NCBI GenBank assembly: GCA_963169105.1
Contig: OY720634.1
Coordinates: forward strand, 120,006,430-120,070,429
Direction: 5' to 3'
Origin: Ceriagrion tenellum
Lineage: Eukaryota; Arthropoda; Insecta; Odonata; Coenagrionidae
Length of the DNA: 64,000 nucleotides
The position numbers and the translations under genes were made by a program. Of this stretch, positions 1 through 12,259 are shown piece by piece (the first letter of the stretch is position 1; every line of letters begins with the position of its first letter). The notes under the pieces are model-generated. The model saw only the letters and a list, made by a program, of their open reading frames with translations. It had not been told where the DNA came from and searched no databases.

Positions 1-988
1 TCTGCATTCGCCCTTCCACATAATTTTCTTGAGCTATTGCAAACACTTTGAGAGTATCTTTCCTCACAAATTATCAAGTCTCCCCTCTGTTTTCTGTGCT
101 GACACTCATGTCTGGATATTTATATCGCAGTTGGTCATAGGCTATTTCGCAGATATTGTTTGGATTGCTATTATACATGGGCTTTTAGGTATGTATTACG
201 TGCAGAAGTTTTCGGAGTTATGTACTCTGAGATTGCATTATTTGCGTTGACCAAAGGTATTTAACGGGACGTCAGACCACTAAATACGAAGGAAGAAATT
301 GATTGCATCTATGCAATCCTGGTTGCGGTGTGTCAGGAGTTTTCGCCGTTCCATCGCAGATGAGCATATCTTTCGGAATAATCATAGAGCATAGTAATGC
401 GAAAAATGTATAGAGTTCCGGGCGTCTCACAAGAATATATGTGTGATTCTTAGGAGATTTGAACTCTCAGGCTCTACATTTCGCCTGATAATGGACAGTC
501 GTATCATTTGTTAAGTGTTTTAAAGTGAATATAAATATGTAAATTCGTATGAATCACTGGAAATTTAGCAAGCAATAGATACTGAAAAATTATGAACATA
601 TGTAATATTGAAAAGCATATTTTTGTAGAAGGAGGGAGTTCCTTATCAAGTATAATAAGTTAGCTGTCCACTATGCAGTAAGAGCCTTGAGTTTTGATGA
701 CAAAATCAGTGATAGAAACTTTGAAAAGGGCAGTAAGCATGCACAAAGTGGAGCTGCATCAGTAATAAGCACGAATATCGCATTTGTTGCATTAAGAAAT
801 TTTTGTCATCTTGAAAGAGAAATTTATCCTATCACTGCTATGAGAACATGTGGGCGCGAGTGACGCGAGTAAAGAGAGGCAACCTCTGCGGTATCGCTTT
901 CTGTATGTGAAAAAATATGAAATTATAAATGCAAGTTTTAAGATGTTTCAAACTTATATTTATCAGAAAAATTAACTGTGTAAAGGCT
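1..988. other. Unannotated AT-rich DNA
   Basis: No coding region, repeat or RNA gene could be supported here. The open frames are short, lack recognisable domains, and are what chance gives in sequence of this composition. Confidence 0.6.
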
Positions 989-1409
989 GGGACACAATCA
1001 ACGTGTACGTGTAACCTGAGCCGTTAACGGAATTACGCGAAAAGATGGCTGACGGGAAAGTATAGCGAACGGACACAATCAATGTGTACGGGGGAGTACG
1101 TGTGCGCGAGAGATGGGCAACTTTCATCTCTTCCCATGTCCTGTTCACGGAAAACCAATCAGAATAGTCCTGAGAATCCGGGAATGGGAGCCATCTATCG
1201 GCAGATTCATCCAACTGCTGAAGATAGCTCTTGGCGAAGACAACTTATTTACTTTCACACTTGTTTACACCTGATCTCTTAGCTGCGCCTGCGTTAGTCA
1301 ATTGTTACTCCGGGCAGCGTTAACGTCGATTGTGTCCTCTGACTTGCGTTCCCCGTCTCCCGTTGTCCCGTTAACGTCTTGCGTCACACGTACACGTTGA
1401 TTGTGTCCC
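989..1409. mobile_element. Non-autonomous foldback / MITE-like element (421 bp)
   Basis: The two ends are inverted repeats. The left end begins GGGACACAATCAACGTGTAC, and the right end (1390-1409) is its exact reverse complement. Similarity continues inward over roughly 40 bp to a shared CGTTAACGG. A second, internal pair of the same core (GGACACAATC near 1074 and its complement GATTGTGTCC near 1329) makes each end a double repeat. There is no transposase, so it would depend on an autonomous relative. No target duplication is convincing at the flanks (aaaggct left, tgcttta right), so the superfamily stays open. Open frames overlapping it are by-products of the repeats. Confidence 0.72.
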
Positions 1410-2959
1410 TGCTTTAACTGCGCCCTTTCCGATCAGAATCTCTGATCTTAAAGAGTACAATATGAAAACAATAACAGAAAGCTATAAATACTTTGTCAGG
1501 GCATGAAACACATGAAGGGCACCCTCACGTCCTGTAGAACGTAGAACGAGGTTTGATTGCTTCATCTAGCTTGATTCAATGCAACCCTTTTTACTAAAAA
1601 TACGTATTTTTACCAAGATGTGCAATAAAATTTTAATAAATTCCGACAAATAATCTTTCGGTTAATATTTTCTTTGAAAAATGTACTCTAGGGAATGCTA
1701 TGGAAACTGGCGTTGCCATTTAACAGATTCACTACTGGTCCCATGAATAAATCAGTAGAGTGGAAAAAATAGGAGTAGTTGTTACAAGAAGGCCATGTCT
1801 ACTTACTCCTTTACGTTGAAATGGCTAAGGGAGTAAAATAACCTCAAATAATAGACTTTATCGACTCAGCACCTATCAAAAAATTATATTTAACTATAAA
1901 ATTCATAAATTTATTTTTTTTTCATTTGCATACTGACAAAACTAATGAGTGTCGTATTTGGTTTGAAATGATGCGGAGAACTATAGTATTTTTCCATGTT
2001 TTTATGACATTTTTTCCGTGCTAAGTAAAAGCAGTATGCCGAGGACTTAAAATTCAAAAATTATCGTTGAAATTTGATGGAATACTTCTTATAGTATATA
2101 ACTTAATTCTTTACGTGGTATTTGAACATAGGGAGACCATTTTGATGAGTTGAAAGTTGACGTACCAAGAGGAAGTACTTCTTACATAGATAATTTTACG
2201 CAGAAAATATTCTCCTTGACCAAAACATGCGACTATAATGTATGTACTTTCGGCTAGTTTACGGCAGACTTAAAATTTTCCAATAGGAAAGCACAAAATT
2301 TTTTGAAACATTGGGTTCAAAAATGTGAAAAGCTACGCTTTACCCGCGCTTTGACTTCTTCGCATCAGTTTCAAGTATCTAGTTTATTTGAGCCCCCACT
2401 GTTACAGGCGGGAGAAGGACACCTGAGTAGCTTAATTTGTGTACTCGGCTTAATAGCGAGGTATCCTATCCTGTGTCAAGGCGGATGCCATTTAAATGAG
2501 TGTAATTATCGAACTTATCGGAACTTGCCGGTGACTCCACTTATGTGATGCTGTAGTCAGTTTTCTGTGGGTAGAATTAAAATTAGTATGGGTAGTAGCA
2601 TGCGCAAATCCCCTAATAGCGTCTCCAAAATATTTCTAACTACTTTTCGGGGATAGCTCATCACCGATCTCAGTTGTTGAATGACCTCGCTGTGATCGAT
2701 AGCTTTCTTTTAAATTTTTACCTATAACTTATCTCTTTAATCCATTTAATACAAAACTTCGAGTAGATGTGTGATAGATGTAGATAAATTGGGGTTCATC
2801 GTGCTTTGTGAAATAGAGATTTTTAAAGTTCCGCGATGTTTTATGGCTTTACCCCTCCATACTTGATGTTTTTGTCTTACTGGAAGATGGTGGTGGAAGG
2901 AGTAGGAGGGTGGGGAATGCTTTAAAAACCCGACTGCGTTCTCAACCACTGACAACCAC
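1410..2959. other. Unannotated AT-rich DNA
   Basis: Nothing recognisable. There are short A/T runs and no open frame with protein-like character or repeat structure. Confidence 0.55.
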
Positions 2960-3420
2960 CCCGTAACCATCACGACATTCGTTGCAACAATCTTGTCCTC
3001 GCCCACCTTCCATCTCGCTCCACCCCTACTACCGTCCGAAAACAGCCAACTCTCGCTTAGGCTGCAGGTCTTGTCGCAAGGCTTACGCATTCCATCATTT
3101 GCTGATTGATATCCCTTCTCGATCTCTTATTCTTTCCCTCCAGACAGTTCTCTCACCTTGCGTATATCCTCGTCTTACTCCTCTCGCTATTTTCTTTCTT
3201 CACCTTCCGCTTCTTATCTGAATCTCTCTCCACACCATCTCACCACTCACATATCTTGCATTCCATTGCTGTCTCGGCATGCCTTTTTGTTTATTTCTTC
3301 CTTGTTTCTTGCGACTTAACTCTCTCTCCGGGGAGTCGTAAAAATGTTTTGTCCTACGCCTGTCACCGAGTATGTTCTCTCTCTCTCTCTCTCTGTCGCC
3401 GTTAGATGTCAGAAGCGACG
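2960..3420. repeat. Pyrimidine-rich tract with (TC)n microsatellite
   Basis: The plus strand is strongly C/T-rich over about 450 nt and contains a pure TC run at about 3376-3395. Overlapping open frames (Ser/Leu/Pro-rich) arise from this composition and are not called as genes. Such tracts are common in arthropod intergenic DNA and can also bind GAGA-type factors; that role is inference only. Confidence 0.6.
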
Positions 3421-6400
3421 CACCAGAGCAACAACTCCTCGTTTCTTTTCTCCCTGTCCTCCGATGATATGCATCGTAGGAGTGGATTCAAGTTGTTTAT
3501 TGCGTCATCAGTTTCACTTCTTTAGCGTGCGTGACGAGCCTTATTTCCCTCTCGAATCTCCACGGTTAGCACGCAAATCTCTCCAGTACTGAGGCGAATT
3601 TTCTCGACACGAAGTTGGATTGTTCTTTCGGTGGGACACCTCGCGATTTTTTTAAATTGATCCACCTTCATTGTCGTATCATTGTCCGGTCCATGAGTCT
3701 TGTCACGTGGTGGAATTCATGTGCAACGATGATAGAAGACGGATATCCTGAGCTACTCATTCTATAGGCATTCAATTTTTCTTCTCAGCGAAGCTATTGA
3801 TACCTACATGCGTGGACAGCCCTCATTAGGAGTCGATGGTTTAGCTATCATTTTTAATTGTAGTGCAACACAGCTATCTTTACAGATTGGTGGAGGCCGT
3901 TTCACTGATTAATATGTATTGCACTATTTGCATTGTGAAGAGTCTTTTAACATGAAGACGATTATGGTATGCGAGTCTATATTGATGAGTTTCCTGTCCT
4001 GGAAATATTCAAAAAAGGAAAGGAAAAAAGTAAATGTGGTAAATGGCGGAAAATGTCTTCGTGTTGGCTTATTAGCTGCATATTTGAAGTAGGATGGCAT
4101 GCTTATGTATGTACTGGGGTAACATTCAAATGAATTTAAATAAAATAGCTAAGTATTTTTTTAAATTTTGTATTTAAAATTTCTTCTTCGAAAAAAATGT
4201 GACTCCTATGTTATATTTACTATATACTATACTATGTTTTATTCCAAGTTAATTCTCTTCTAATTAGTTAATTTGGTTTTATTTTAATTAGAATTTGATA
4301 CAAATAAGCTTGGCTTTTCTCCCAGTTATTATTGGAATAATCCGAGTACGAAGAAATTAACAAAGCGTATTTATGAAATGTAATGTGGAAAGTGTCCAAT
4401 TAGTGTGAAATATTATTATAGTTGCAGGCGGGAAATATTTCTATAAATGTGATAAATACACCGCGTATCCCACCGTTGTAGCGCCTAGACACCTAGTAGA
4501 GGCCTTTGACCTTTCTCAATTTTTAAAGTGGGATGTTCCCATTGGAGACAAAAGAACAGTTCTGAGGTATTTTGTAATTGTTACCTCAACTGGAATTTTC
4601 TCTGCCTCTCGCATCAGACTTCACGTATTCTTAAAGGAAGCGAGTTCCATAATGTATCATGTCTGTTTGCCTTCCTTAATACAAGTTACGAGTCACTACT
4701 TCAAAGGATTCCAATAGAAGTGTATTATCTTAACTTTCTAGTCCTGCTTCAGCATCTCCAATTAAAAATTATTTATTTTTGTAAAGGATGAACATGAGCT
4801 TTCCAAAGTTCTACATTGATGCAACGATTGTTTTATTTTGATGTTCCCATCTTCTCTGTTGAGTTAAAGGATATATATTTTTAATTTCTGTTCTTCTGAA
4901 ATAATACCTTCTGTTTTTTTTTCAAATGAGATGGTTCGTGTCTTATGGAATAGATTTTTCCAAAAAATTCTTGCATTTCACTTTTATTCATCCTTCCAAA
5001 ATATTTGTCTGCCCTTTAATTTTTTAACTACGCACGACGCAGTCAGTCATGAGATTTATTCACGTAAACGTAGTTTTAAATGGACTTTCTTAGGTTAAAT
5101 CAATCCATTAGAATTGACTCCATTGAAAACCCTTAATGACTTGTGAATTTTGAACAGAATATTTTAGGTAAAGGCAGAGAGATTCTTGTTGGTACATATT
5201 TCCTGTGTCCTATCTCTCTCAAAATATTTCAAACGGCAAATTAACTGAAGTTACGAGTTAAGTTGGAGATTGATAGTGTAGAGGTTAAGATATTTAGACC
5301 TAGTTTAATGAATATTAATGCCGAGGAGGGTCTTATTGAGTTATTTTTGAGAAATATTTCACTTCAATCCTCCTATTTTTATTTTATACATTTTCATAAC
5401 TTCATTTTAAACTATCATAATATGATAATGCCGAAGTCTACTTATAAATACGTATCCTGTAATCAAACGGTTCTTTATCACTCGACTACAACAATATGCT
5501 ACCATTTATTAAGCTGTAAACGCGCAGCCAGTTTTCCTGCTTGGCGCCTATAATAATTCAAGTTGTGCTTCGGCATTCGTGAAATCCTAAAATAAGGTAG
5601 AGTTCACATTTATCTATTTGAAAAAAATGTAAATGTTGATTTTTACCAACAATTTATTTTTAAAGTCATTTCAGGTTGATAATAATTTACAAAAGAGATT
5701 TTGAATGCACCTAAAAGAACATTATCTCGTTTGAGAGATTCTCTTATCAGATCAGAACTTTGATATTATGGGGATTGATGCTTGAAACTTTTTATTAAGG
5801 TAATGGTTTGCCTATCTGAGGTTCGATGTTTGGATCCCGACGGCTACCGAGTTTTTTTCAATGAAACACAGACCTATTATTGAATGACATTACTTCAAGT
5901 TCTCACTTCATTCCGCCCGTTAAATAGGACTTTATCTTGTCTACTTAATTATGAAGACTTTCATTGGCAGCAGGATATGGCCGAGCTGGGTTTAATTGCC
6001 GTCCTACATCCCCCCTGCCAGCAAACCCATCCCTTTGTAACCAACTCAATTGCCCATTATGACATTGGTAGCCTCAATTGTTTTTCACCTTCCTAAATAA
6101 CCGAGAAATATGTTGAGGATAGGTTGTGTGTCAAATGTTTCTGAAATTAATTGCAGGCAAAAAATTTTAAAAATGGATATAACCAGGAAATGGGAAATAT
6201 ATGTTATAGTTCTTGTTCAACTTAAATATCAATATATCTAGAGTGTATTCAATTGTAATACCATATCAAAAGCCGCTTTGAGTGGTAAATTTCTGATTAC
6301 GTATTGAGTTCAATCATCTTGCATGTTTAGCCAATTTGTTAGCATTAGTCCACATTTATTGTTGAATTGTTGAGTTATTGAATGTGTAAATTATATAAAG

Positions 6401-7221
6401 TGATCGTAACAATTTATCGTGGTATTCGGAGTTGAATTGAACGAATATTTTTGCAATCCTAATGACGCTGTTCTAACTAGAATAGTTTTCAAATGCCGCG
6501 ATTTAGAGAGGTCGAGGCTAGGCAACGAAACGTTCTACCAAAAGGTAAAGGCAGCAAGATTGGTAATGATACATATCTCCTGTGTTATAGGTGGGTTCAT
6601 ATGCTGCCCCAATTTTCCACCGTGGCCCGATCGTCTGAAGATAGGCGAGTTTGCTGTAATACTCCTACGGTGCACGCTTGATTTTCTTACCCCTTAGTGT
6701 TTACATTTTATCACTCATTTACTTCTTAGCGCATGGGAAACTGTGAGATAAGCATGTACCTGGTCACTGTGTCAGAAATTGAGCAGCATTCATTTGGCAT
6801 TTATTTTGTTTTACGTTTTGAGCATGGAAATAATCAACCATGAAATATGGCAGTAAGTGTAAAGAAAAGAAACTTATGCTATTTTAGGGCTCCGATATGT
6901 TGATTTGGAGCTCTATGATTTTTCTCTCGGACAGCTAGTCATTTTCATTTTATTATATTGCAAATGGAAATACTTTGATAGGTGTTTTTTTTAAATGAGC
7001 CTTAAATAAAAATAAATTAACACTTTTTACATGTTTTTCTTTTACTCGCTTTTCCATGGGTCCATGGCTATTACTTCATTTTACCCTACATACTTACCAC
7101 TTCATTTGCGCAAATTTATGAAACGAGTTAAAATAGTGTAAAGCATCCGACTGTTGTCCCGAGGCCTATCTATCAGAGACGTCGCGTTGAGTCCACAACC
7201 TGGCTTATTTTTTTAGTAAAC
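3421..7221. other. Unannotated AT-rich DNA
   Basis: No supported gene or element. Open frames at 4528-4791, 5263-5553 and 6419-6697 are AT-rich, low in charged residues and without domains. I treat them as chance frames. Confidence 0.5.
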
Positions 7222-7236
7222 AGTCCTAGTATTTTT

Positions 7237-7301
7237 AGTCTTAGTTAATAAAATGTTTATAAAACAAATTATTATTTTTAAACATTTTATTTACTAGGAC
7301 T
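7237..7301. repeat. Hairpin-forming inverted repeat
   Basis: The arm at 7237-7259 is the reverse complement of 7279-7301 at 21 of 23 positions, with a 19-nt loop. The outer part (AGTCCTAG) also occurs once more just upstream at 7222-7229. It lies immediately beside the inverted-repeat element at 7328-7823 and may be a remnant of a related element. Confidence 0.6.
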
Positions 7302-7327
7302 AAAAAGTAAAAAATATGAAAAATGAG

Positions 7328-7823
7328 TTTTTAAGCATGCTTTTTTAAAATAATATTAAAAAATCTAAAAAATAAATATCTTAATATCGTACTAAAATGC
7401 AAAAAAATAACATTTTCTCAAGTGAATGAAAATTTAGCCTATCGCTGGAAATATAATTAAATTCACGTCAAGGAAATTAGCCACGCAATGATAAGGCCAC
7501 AACGAGAAGCATGGGGCGCGACCTCATTTATATTTGCACCTTAAGTTCATTTAAATATTTCCTAGAAATTGTGTATTGAAGCTCTCGATTCCATTGAATA
7601 CCAAAATCTTCATATTTAATGAAATTATGCTGATATCGAATATGAATGAGTGCCCAACGCTTTTCGTCGTGGTCTATTTCCTTGAATTGAATTTAATTAT
7701 TTCTAGTACTAGGCTAAATTTTCATTCATTTGAGAAAATAATTTATTTTTATTTTTAGTACGATGCTAAGATATTTATTTTTTTAGATTTTTTAATATGT
7801 TTTTATAAAAGCGTGCTTAAAAA
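7328..7823. mobile_element. Long-terminal-inverted-repeat MITE / foldback element (496 bp)
   Basis: About 150 nt at the left (7328-7477) match the reverse complement of about 149 nt at the right (7675-7823). Outer ends are TTTTTAAGCATGC and GCGTGCTTAAAAA. Both arms share the blocks GAATGAAAATTTAGCCTA and AAAAAATCTAAAA. Differences are scattered substitutions and small indels, so the copy is not new. The 197-nt centre has no coding content. Two thirds of the element would fold into one hairpin. No clear target duplication was seen. It is non-autonomous and cannot be assigned to a superfamily from the ends alone. Confidence 0.72.
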
Positions 7824-8274
7824 TTCTTTTTTTTTAAATTTATTTATTTATTATTAATTCAATTCTCAATTCTCAAAGTTCAATTACTCACAGGCAAAAG
7901 CGCCTAGGTACAATTGGGAATACGTTTTTAGCCTTTTAGAATAATACAAAGTTAACTTTCATCATGTGGTCAAATAGTTTTCATTGTTCGTAAAATCCTC
8001 TGGTGGAGGGATATTGCGCTAAATAATGCGTTGTTAGACCTCTGTGTTTCTCATCACCAAGGTTGAACGCAGATAAATAGAAAACAGTTTTTGCAATTCA
8101 ACGCTTGAAACAAGGAAGTATATAATAGGGCCAAAGCGTGTTTGCTAAGTTGAATTCCATGATGTTCTGAGGAAAAGTTGCAAACGTGTTATAATTTTTT
8201 TTTCAAAGAACCACGGTACTCGCCGCGCAGTTACTTCAACGGAGTCACCCGTTAGTGACCACACGTTTGTGTGA

Positions 8275-8345
8275 ATGTCACAGTGGAAAAATCATTCGCC
8301 TGTTCTGAGAATGGAACCCAGATCCCTCGATTTTGCCCAAGATGT
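8275..8345 (-). mobile_element. SINE fragment (tRNA-derived), minus-strand copy
   Basis: Read on the minus strand this carries a box-B-like GGGTTCCATTC followed by CAGGCGAATGATTT, then a short stretch ending in CCACTG. The same order is found on the plus strand at 8530-8575. The pol III box A side is not clearly preserved. It is a degraded SINE end lying in inverted orientation to its neighbour about 200 nt away. Confidence 0.5.
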
Positions 8346-8484
8346 CCAAAGTAAACACCTTTGTGTTTAAAGTTGGGCTTTTCCCCGTGGACTGTGGCGC
8401 TTAGCGCTCGCATACGGGTACATCTGGCATCATATGCACGGTGCCTTTGAGGACAACTTTCTCCGTAAAACCCCCATGAGATTC

Positions 8485-8575
8485 ACAGTGGGAGAGGTCG
8501 CTTAACTGGTTAGAGCACTCCGTGTAATAGAGATATCTGGGTTCGATTCTCTGTCCAGGCGAATGATTTCACCAC
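8485..8575 (+). mobile_element. SINE head (tRNA-derived), plus-strand copy
   Basis: A box-A-like segment (CGCTTAACTGGTTAGAGCAC) is followed about 35 nt later by box B (GGGTTCGATTC), the internal promoter pair of tRNA genes and of SINEs made from them. The segment does not fold into a proper cloverleaf: the anticodon and acceptor stems do not pair. It is followed by a non-tRNA tail (CAGGCGAATGATTT) shared with the inverted copy at 8275-8345. Hence a SINE or tRNA pseudogene and not a working tRNA. Confidence 0.6.
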
Positions 8576-9435
8576 TGTTAATTTTACAAAATTGTGCCAT
8601 AAATTGATCAATTGTAGCTGATCAGTTCTCGGTATTGGGAGTTGGTTCTAAAAGTCACTGACACATGCATCTTACAAGGCCACCTAGTGTATTGCTACTT
8701 TATTGCTACCTAGTGTTCACCTTTGGATTAATTCATTTCCGGAGATTATATGGGTCAAGGTGTATTTTAATCGTCCTACAGAGTGCTACTGTGCTGGAGA
8801 CACCGTTTTCCCAACTTTTCCCCAAACCTACGTCTAAAATACCATTCTCAACACCACCTATATTTGTATTTTCCGTATTGTTTTATTTGTTTAGATATTA
8901 ATTTATATCTTTGAAACAAAATTCACCAAGAGTAGAAGTAATAATGAAGATTTTATTTTATTATATTCCAATGACAAATATAAAATTATAACTGAAGAGT
9001 AGAGGGGGGAAGGACCATATGGTACACCATACAGAAAAGAAGTACCACATGGATTGGACACCTTTTTAATATTTATACAAATTCTAAACGTTAAACCACT
9101 CGATATCCAAAACATTTAAAGTGTACACGAGTAAGGTAGATAGCAGTGAATATTTCCAAGCGTTCTACTCGAAATCCCTTCAGTGCCCGCGGGCCTTTCT
9201 GTTCTTTTATGCACCCGTAATGCTAAATTTATTGTCATCGGAGAAAGTCGGAATTTGAAATGTTGACTTGAGAGCCAATCATAGTGGGAAAACAAAACAG
9301 GGAAACTTGCGTGGCGAGGGGTGGCGGGGGGAGGGGGCGAAAAATGGAATTTTCCGCATAACGACATTATATCTTGTATCCATTGTCCTCTTTGTCGTTT
9401 TTCCGCAGGTCTTTTTTTTTCATAAACTGATTTCC
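8576..9435. other. Unannotated AT-rich DNA
   Basis: No supported feature. The stretch 9300-9345 is G-rich (ggcgaggggtggcgggggg) and there is a T-run at 9412-9420. Open frames at 8665-8901 and 9116-9463 show no domain. Confidence 0.5.
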
Positions 9436-9513
9436 ATGAAAAAAATGGCACTCGGAGCACCATTGTGGTGTGTAATTTGCCTATACATCGCGCAGTCTGT
9501 GCTCGCGTTATAA
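9436..9513 (+). CDS. Possible signal-peptide exon or micro-ORF (25 aa)
   Basis: The short ORF reads MKKMALGAPLWCVICLYIAQ followed by SVLAL and a stop. This looks like a secretory signal peptide: two lysines, a hydrophobic core, and small residues before a plausible cleavage site (SVLA). A tttttccgcag acceptor-like sequence lies about 27 nt upstream. There is no consensus splice donor at the end of the ORF, so it is not shown to join to a mature protein. It could equally be a chance hydrophobic frame. No family recognised. Confidence 0.15.
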   Translation: MKKMALGAPLWCVICLYIAQSVLAL

Positions 9514-12165
9514 AAATTCTGTGAACGTGTAACGTTTTCGGAGCTCACGTCCAGGCGACATTAAAAAATTAATTCGGAACACGCCAAGGCAAACCATCCG
9601 CTTGTCCTCTCACTTTCCCCCGTACAGATGTCACTTGATCATGCACAGATTCATGCATATAGGTTGAGCGTTTGAACATCGGAGGCGCGGGTGTACGGGG
9701 GAGAGAGAGTGAGCATGCTTCATCGGTTGAATGTAAATTGATGTTTTTTCCCATCGGCCGTCATCGGATCCTAAGTCATTATTTCGCCTTGTTCGTGGTT
9801 GACATTTCATTAAGTAATCAAAACATTGGAGATAATGCCACTTGTGTGGGATTCTACATTTTTTTCACCTCTTTAAATTACTGCAATTCTCCTAATTGTT
9901 GCATATTCCCAGAGTAATTGCTACCTTTTGGTCTCACTTCCACGTTAGGCTCATACTTCTTTACTCTATGCGTCCAAGGACTAAATAGAAACGTTTTGCC
10001 TGGTTTTGTTTCGGTAAAATTTTGACATACTGATTACAGATATTTCACCATTACTAGGATATGGCATCTTCATTACTACGCCAATAACTTAATTGCCCAC
10101 GTTTTACTATATTTTGTAGGTATTTTTATAACTAAAAACTCAATATGTCTTTCTTATATGGTTTATATAAACGAGTGGATCCGAAAAAGTGTGAGTATTA
10201 TAAAATACAAAGGGAATAGTTATAATGAGAGTAATTTCTTACTCAATATTTTTTTTCAATTTCTTACTCAAACATACAAGTGGGCCAACAGAATCGTCCG
10301 GCAAGCAAAAAAAAAATAATTTTGGTACAATGATGTGCATAAATATCAATGAGCTTTAGGCAGTCTAAGGTCACAGACCAATGTGAAGACTGCCTTCCAT
10401 ATGAAATGCATATTCAATACTCCGTAACTTAATCTTGTCTGGTAGGTCATGGGCATTTGAGCGAAGACTGATACTGCTGTTGCTGCATTTGAAATAAGTC
10501 AAACCGAAGTATAGCAACTTACAAAATATCTGAAGGACCACTGTTGTACTAGCTCTTGGAAACTACTGTTCTACTTTTTTCAATATAAATGGAGGAATTA
10601 GATAGAATCAGTTATCATAGTCGAATAATAATCTTTAGTTTTGTTCAATTAAGTTTCACTATAGTATTTAATATTAATTTGTCTTGATTGACCCGCGACA
10701 AACCATTAAAAACTTTTTATAAACAAGTTTTGTTATCTTCAAGAGATTGAATATATCTCTGAAAGATACTAATCCACTTTTACCGTGGGTTTTAATTGAA
10801 TTTATTTACGCTTATAATTTGACATTGAATATTTTCCTCAAACCTATTAAAGGTATAAATATTTGTTGGTTAATAGCCAGCTTCAGTAACATCTTCCATT
10901 CAATCAAGAGTATACCAAAATACCTGTTGAAATACTCTTGAAACATGATATGCAGTGGCAGTTTTTTTAGGTAGACTTACTCATCATTTTGATGGAGCAA
11001 CAGTTAATGATAACGATAATTTGTTAAGTAACCTGCGCGTATTAATTTCTCGCCTTTTACAGGATGAAAGCGAAGAGCGCGTCAATTAACCCTGACCTGT
11101 GACGCTATTGGCTAAAGATCTATAGAAGTTATTTTTTACGGGCGTTCCCTTGACCTACGAGATCTGTGTGGATCCATGTTTGTCTTTCTTCGCTGGAGTA
11201 GTGATGATGACAATCAATCCTCTTCTACACTTCAGATGGCAATAAATTACGTTCGTGCTCATGAATATGTGTGTTCCAATCTTGCATTACTCAGTAACTA
11301 GCCATTTTCTCAGTTTGATCCAACGCTGGATTTCGACTTTGAGCTAGTATTCAGAATTGTGCATTCATAGCGATGTATTTAGTAGCATTTTCAGTTGAAA
11401 AGTATAGATACTACATCCATTATCTCACTTTGATCTTGATTGTATTACACTAAACAGTTGCGTTAAGCTATTTTAGACTCGTTCGTCATTTAATTATCTT
11501 AATCCAGGAACCCAAACAAAACTGTAATCTAATTCTTTGGAAGAAAAACAATACCTCTTACTAATAGCTTTTTGCTTATTAGGTAATTAATTTTTTATTT
11601 TCTAAAAAAAGCAATTGTACTGAGCAAGGAAAACGATATGTGCATGGAATATATGATAAAAAACTTCACAGTACTAATAGATAAAAGTTTACATTCTTCG
11701 AATTTACATGTCCCTCTGTAATACAGAGGTATTGTGGTCTTTATCAGTTTTCCTCAAAATTTCTTGTGAGGATCTAAATATATATTTTAATGCTAAGGCA
11801 TGGATTCGTAATTGACCTATGGTATAAAGTTACAAAGGCGAATATACCGGGCATGTTTCATGAGAATTTACTTAATTTTATATCAGAAAAGTATTTACTA
11901 AGTTACTCCACGTCCAAAATTATGAACTAGGAAATCTTTCTCGAAAAAAAATAACGGAATTATGTTATTCGAAGGCCCATCTAAATATTAAAATTATGCG
12001 TGCATAAAGATTTAGAGCAAGATGTTATGGTGGTTAGAAAATGGACGTCCTATCCTGAGAGCATTCAGTCCTGGCGTGGCAGTGGCGGATTACTTTCAGA
12101 AGTCCCTCGATCCCGTTTTAAGGTAGTGCGAGCGAGATAGTTCCCTAATAGAGACCATATTTGGT
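9514..12165. other. Unannotated AT-rich DNA
   Basis: Nothing supported. There is no repeat pair, hairpin or protein-like frame that I could see over this stretch. Confidence 0.5.
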
Positions 12166-12259
12166 ATATTTGTTTTAATTTCACCAACTGTAAGACACAC
12201 GAATTAAATATTGCATTAATAGTGGTGAAATAATATAGTTTTACTTGACAGAAATTGTA
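12166..12259 (+). repeat. Direct-repeat unit, left copy
   Basis: The block TTTTAATTTCACCAACTG ... GAATTAAATATTGCATTAAT ... ACAGAAATTGTA recurs, diverged, at about 12809-12900 on the other side of the LINE insertion. Before the insertion the two would have been a tandem pair with a period of about 0.1 kb. The last 12 bases are also the target-site duplication of the LINE. Confidence 0.55.

Noticed and set aside
8488..8560. tRNA gene
   Set aside because: Box A and box B are present but the anticodon and acceptor stems do not pair, and the tail matches a nearby repeat; called as a SINE head instead.
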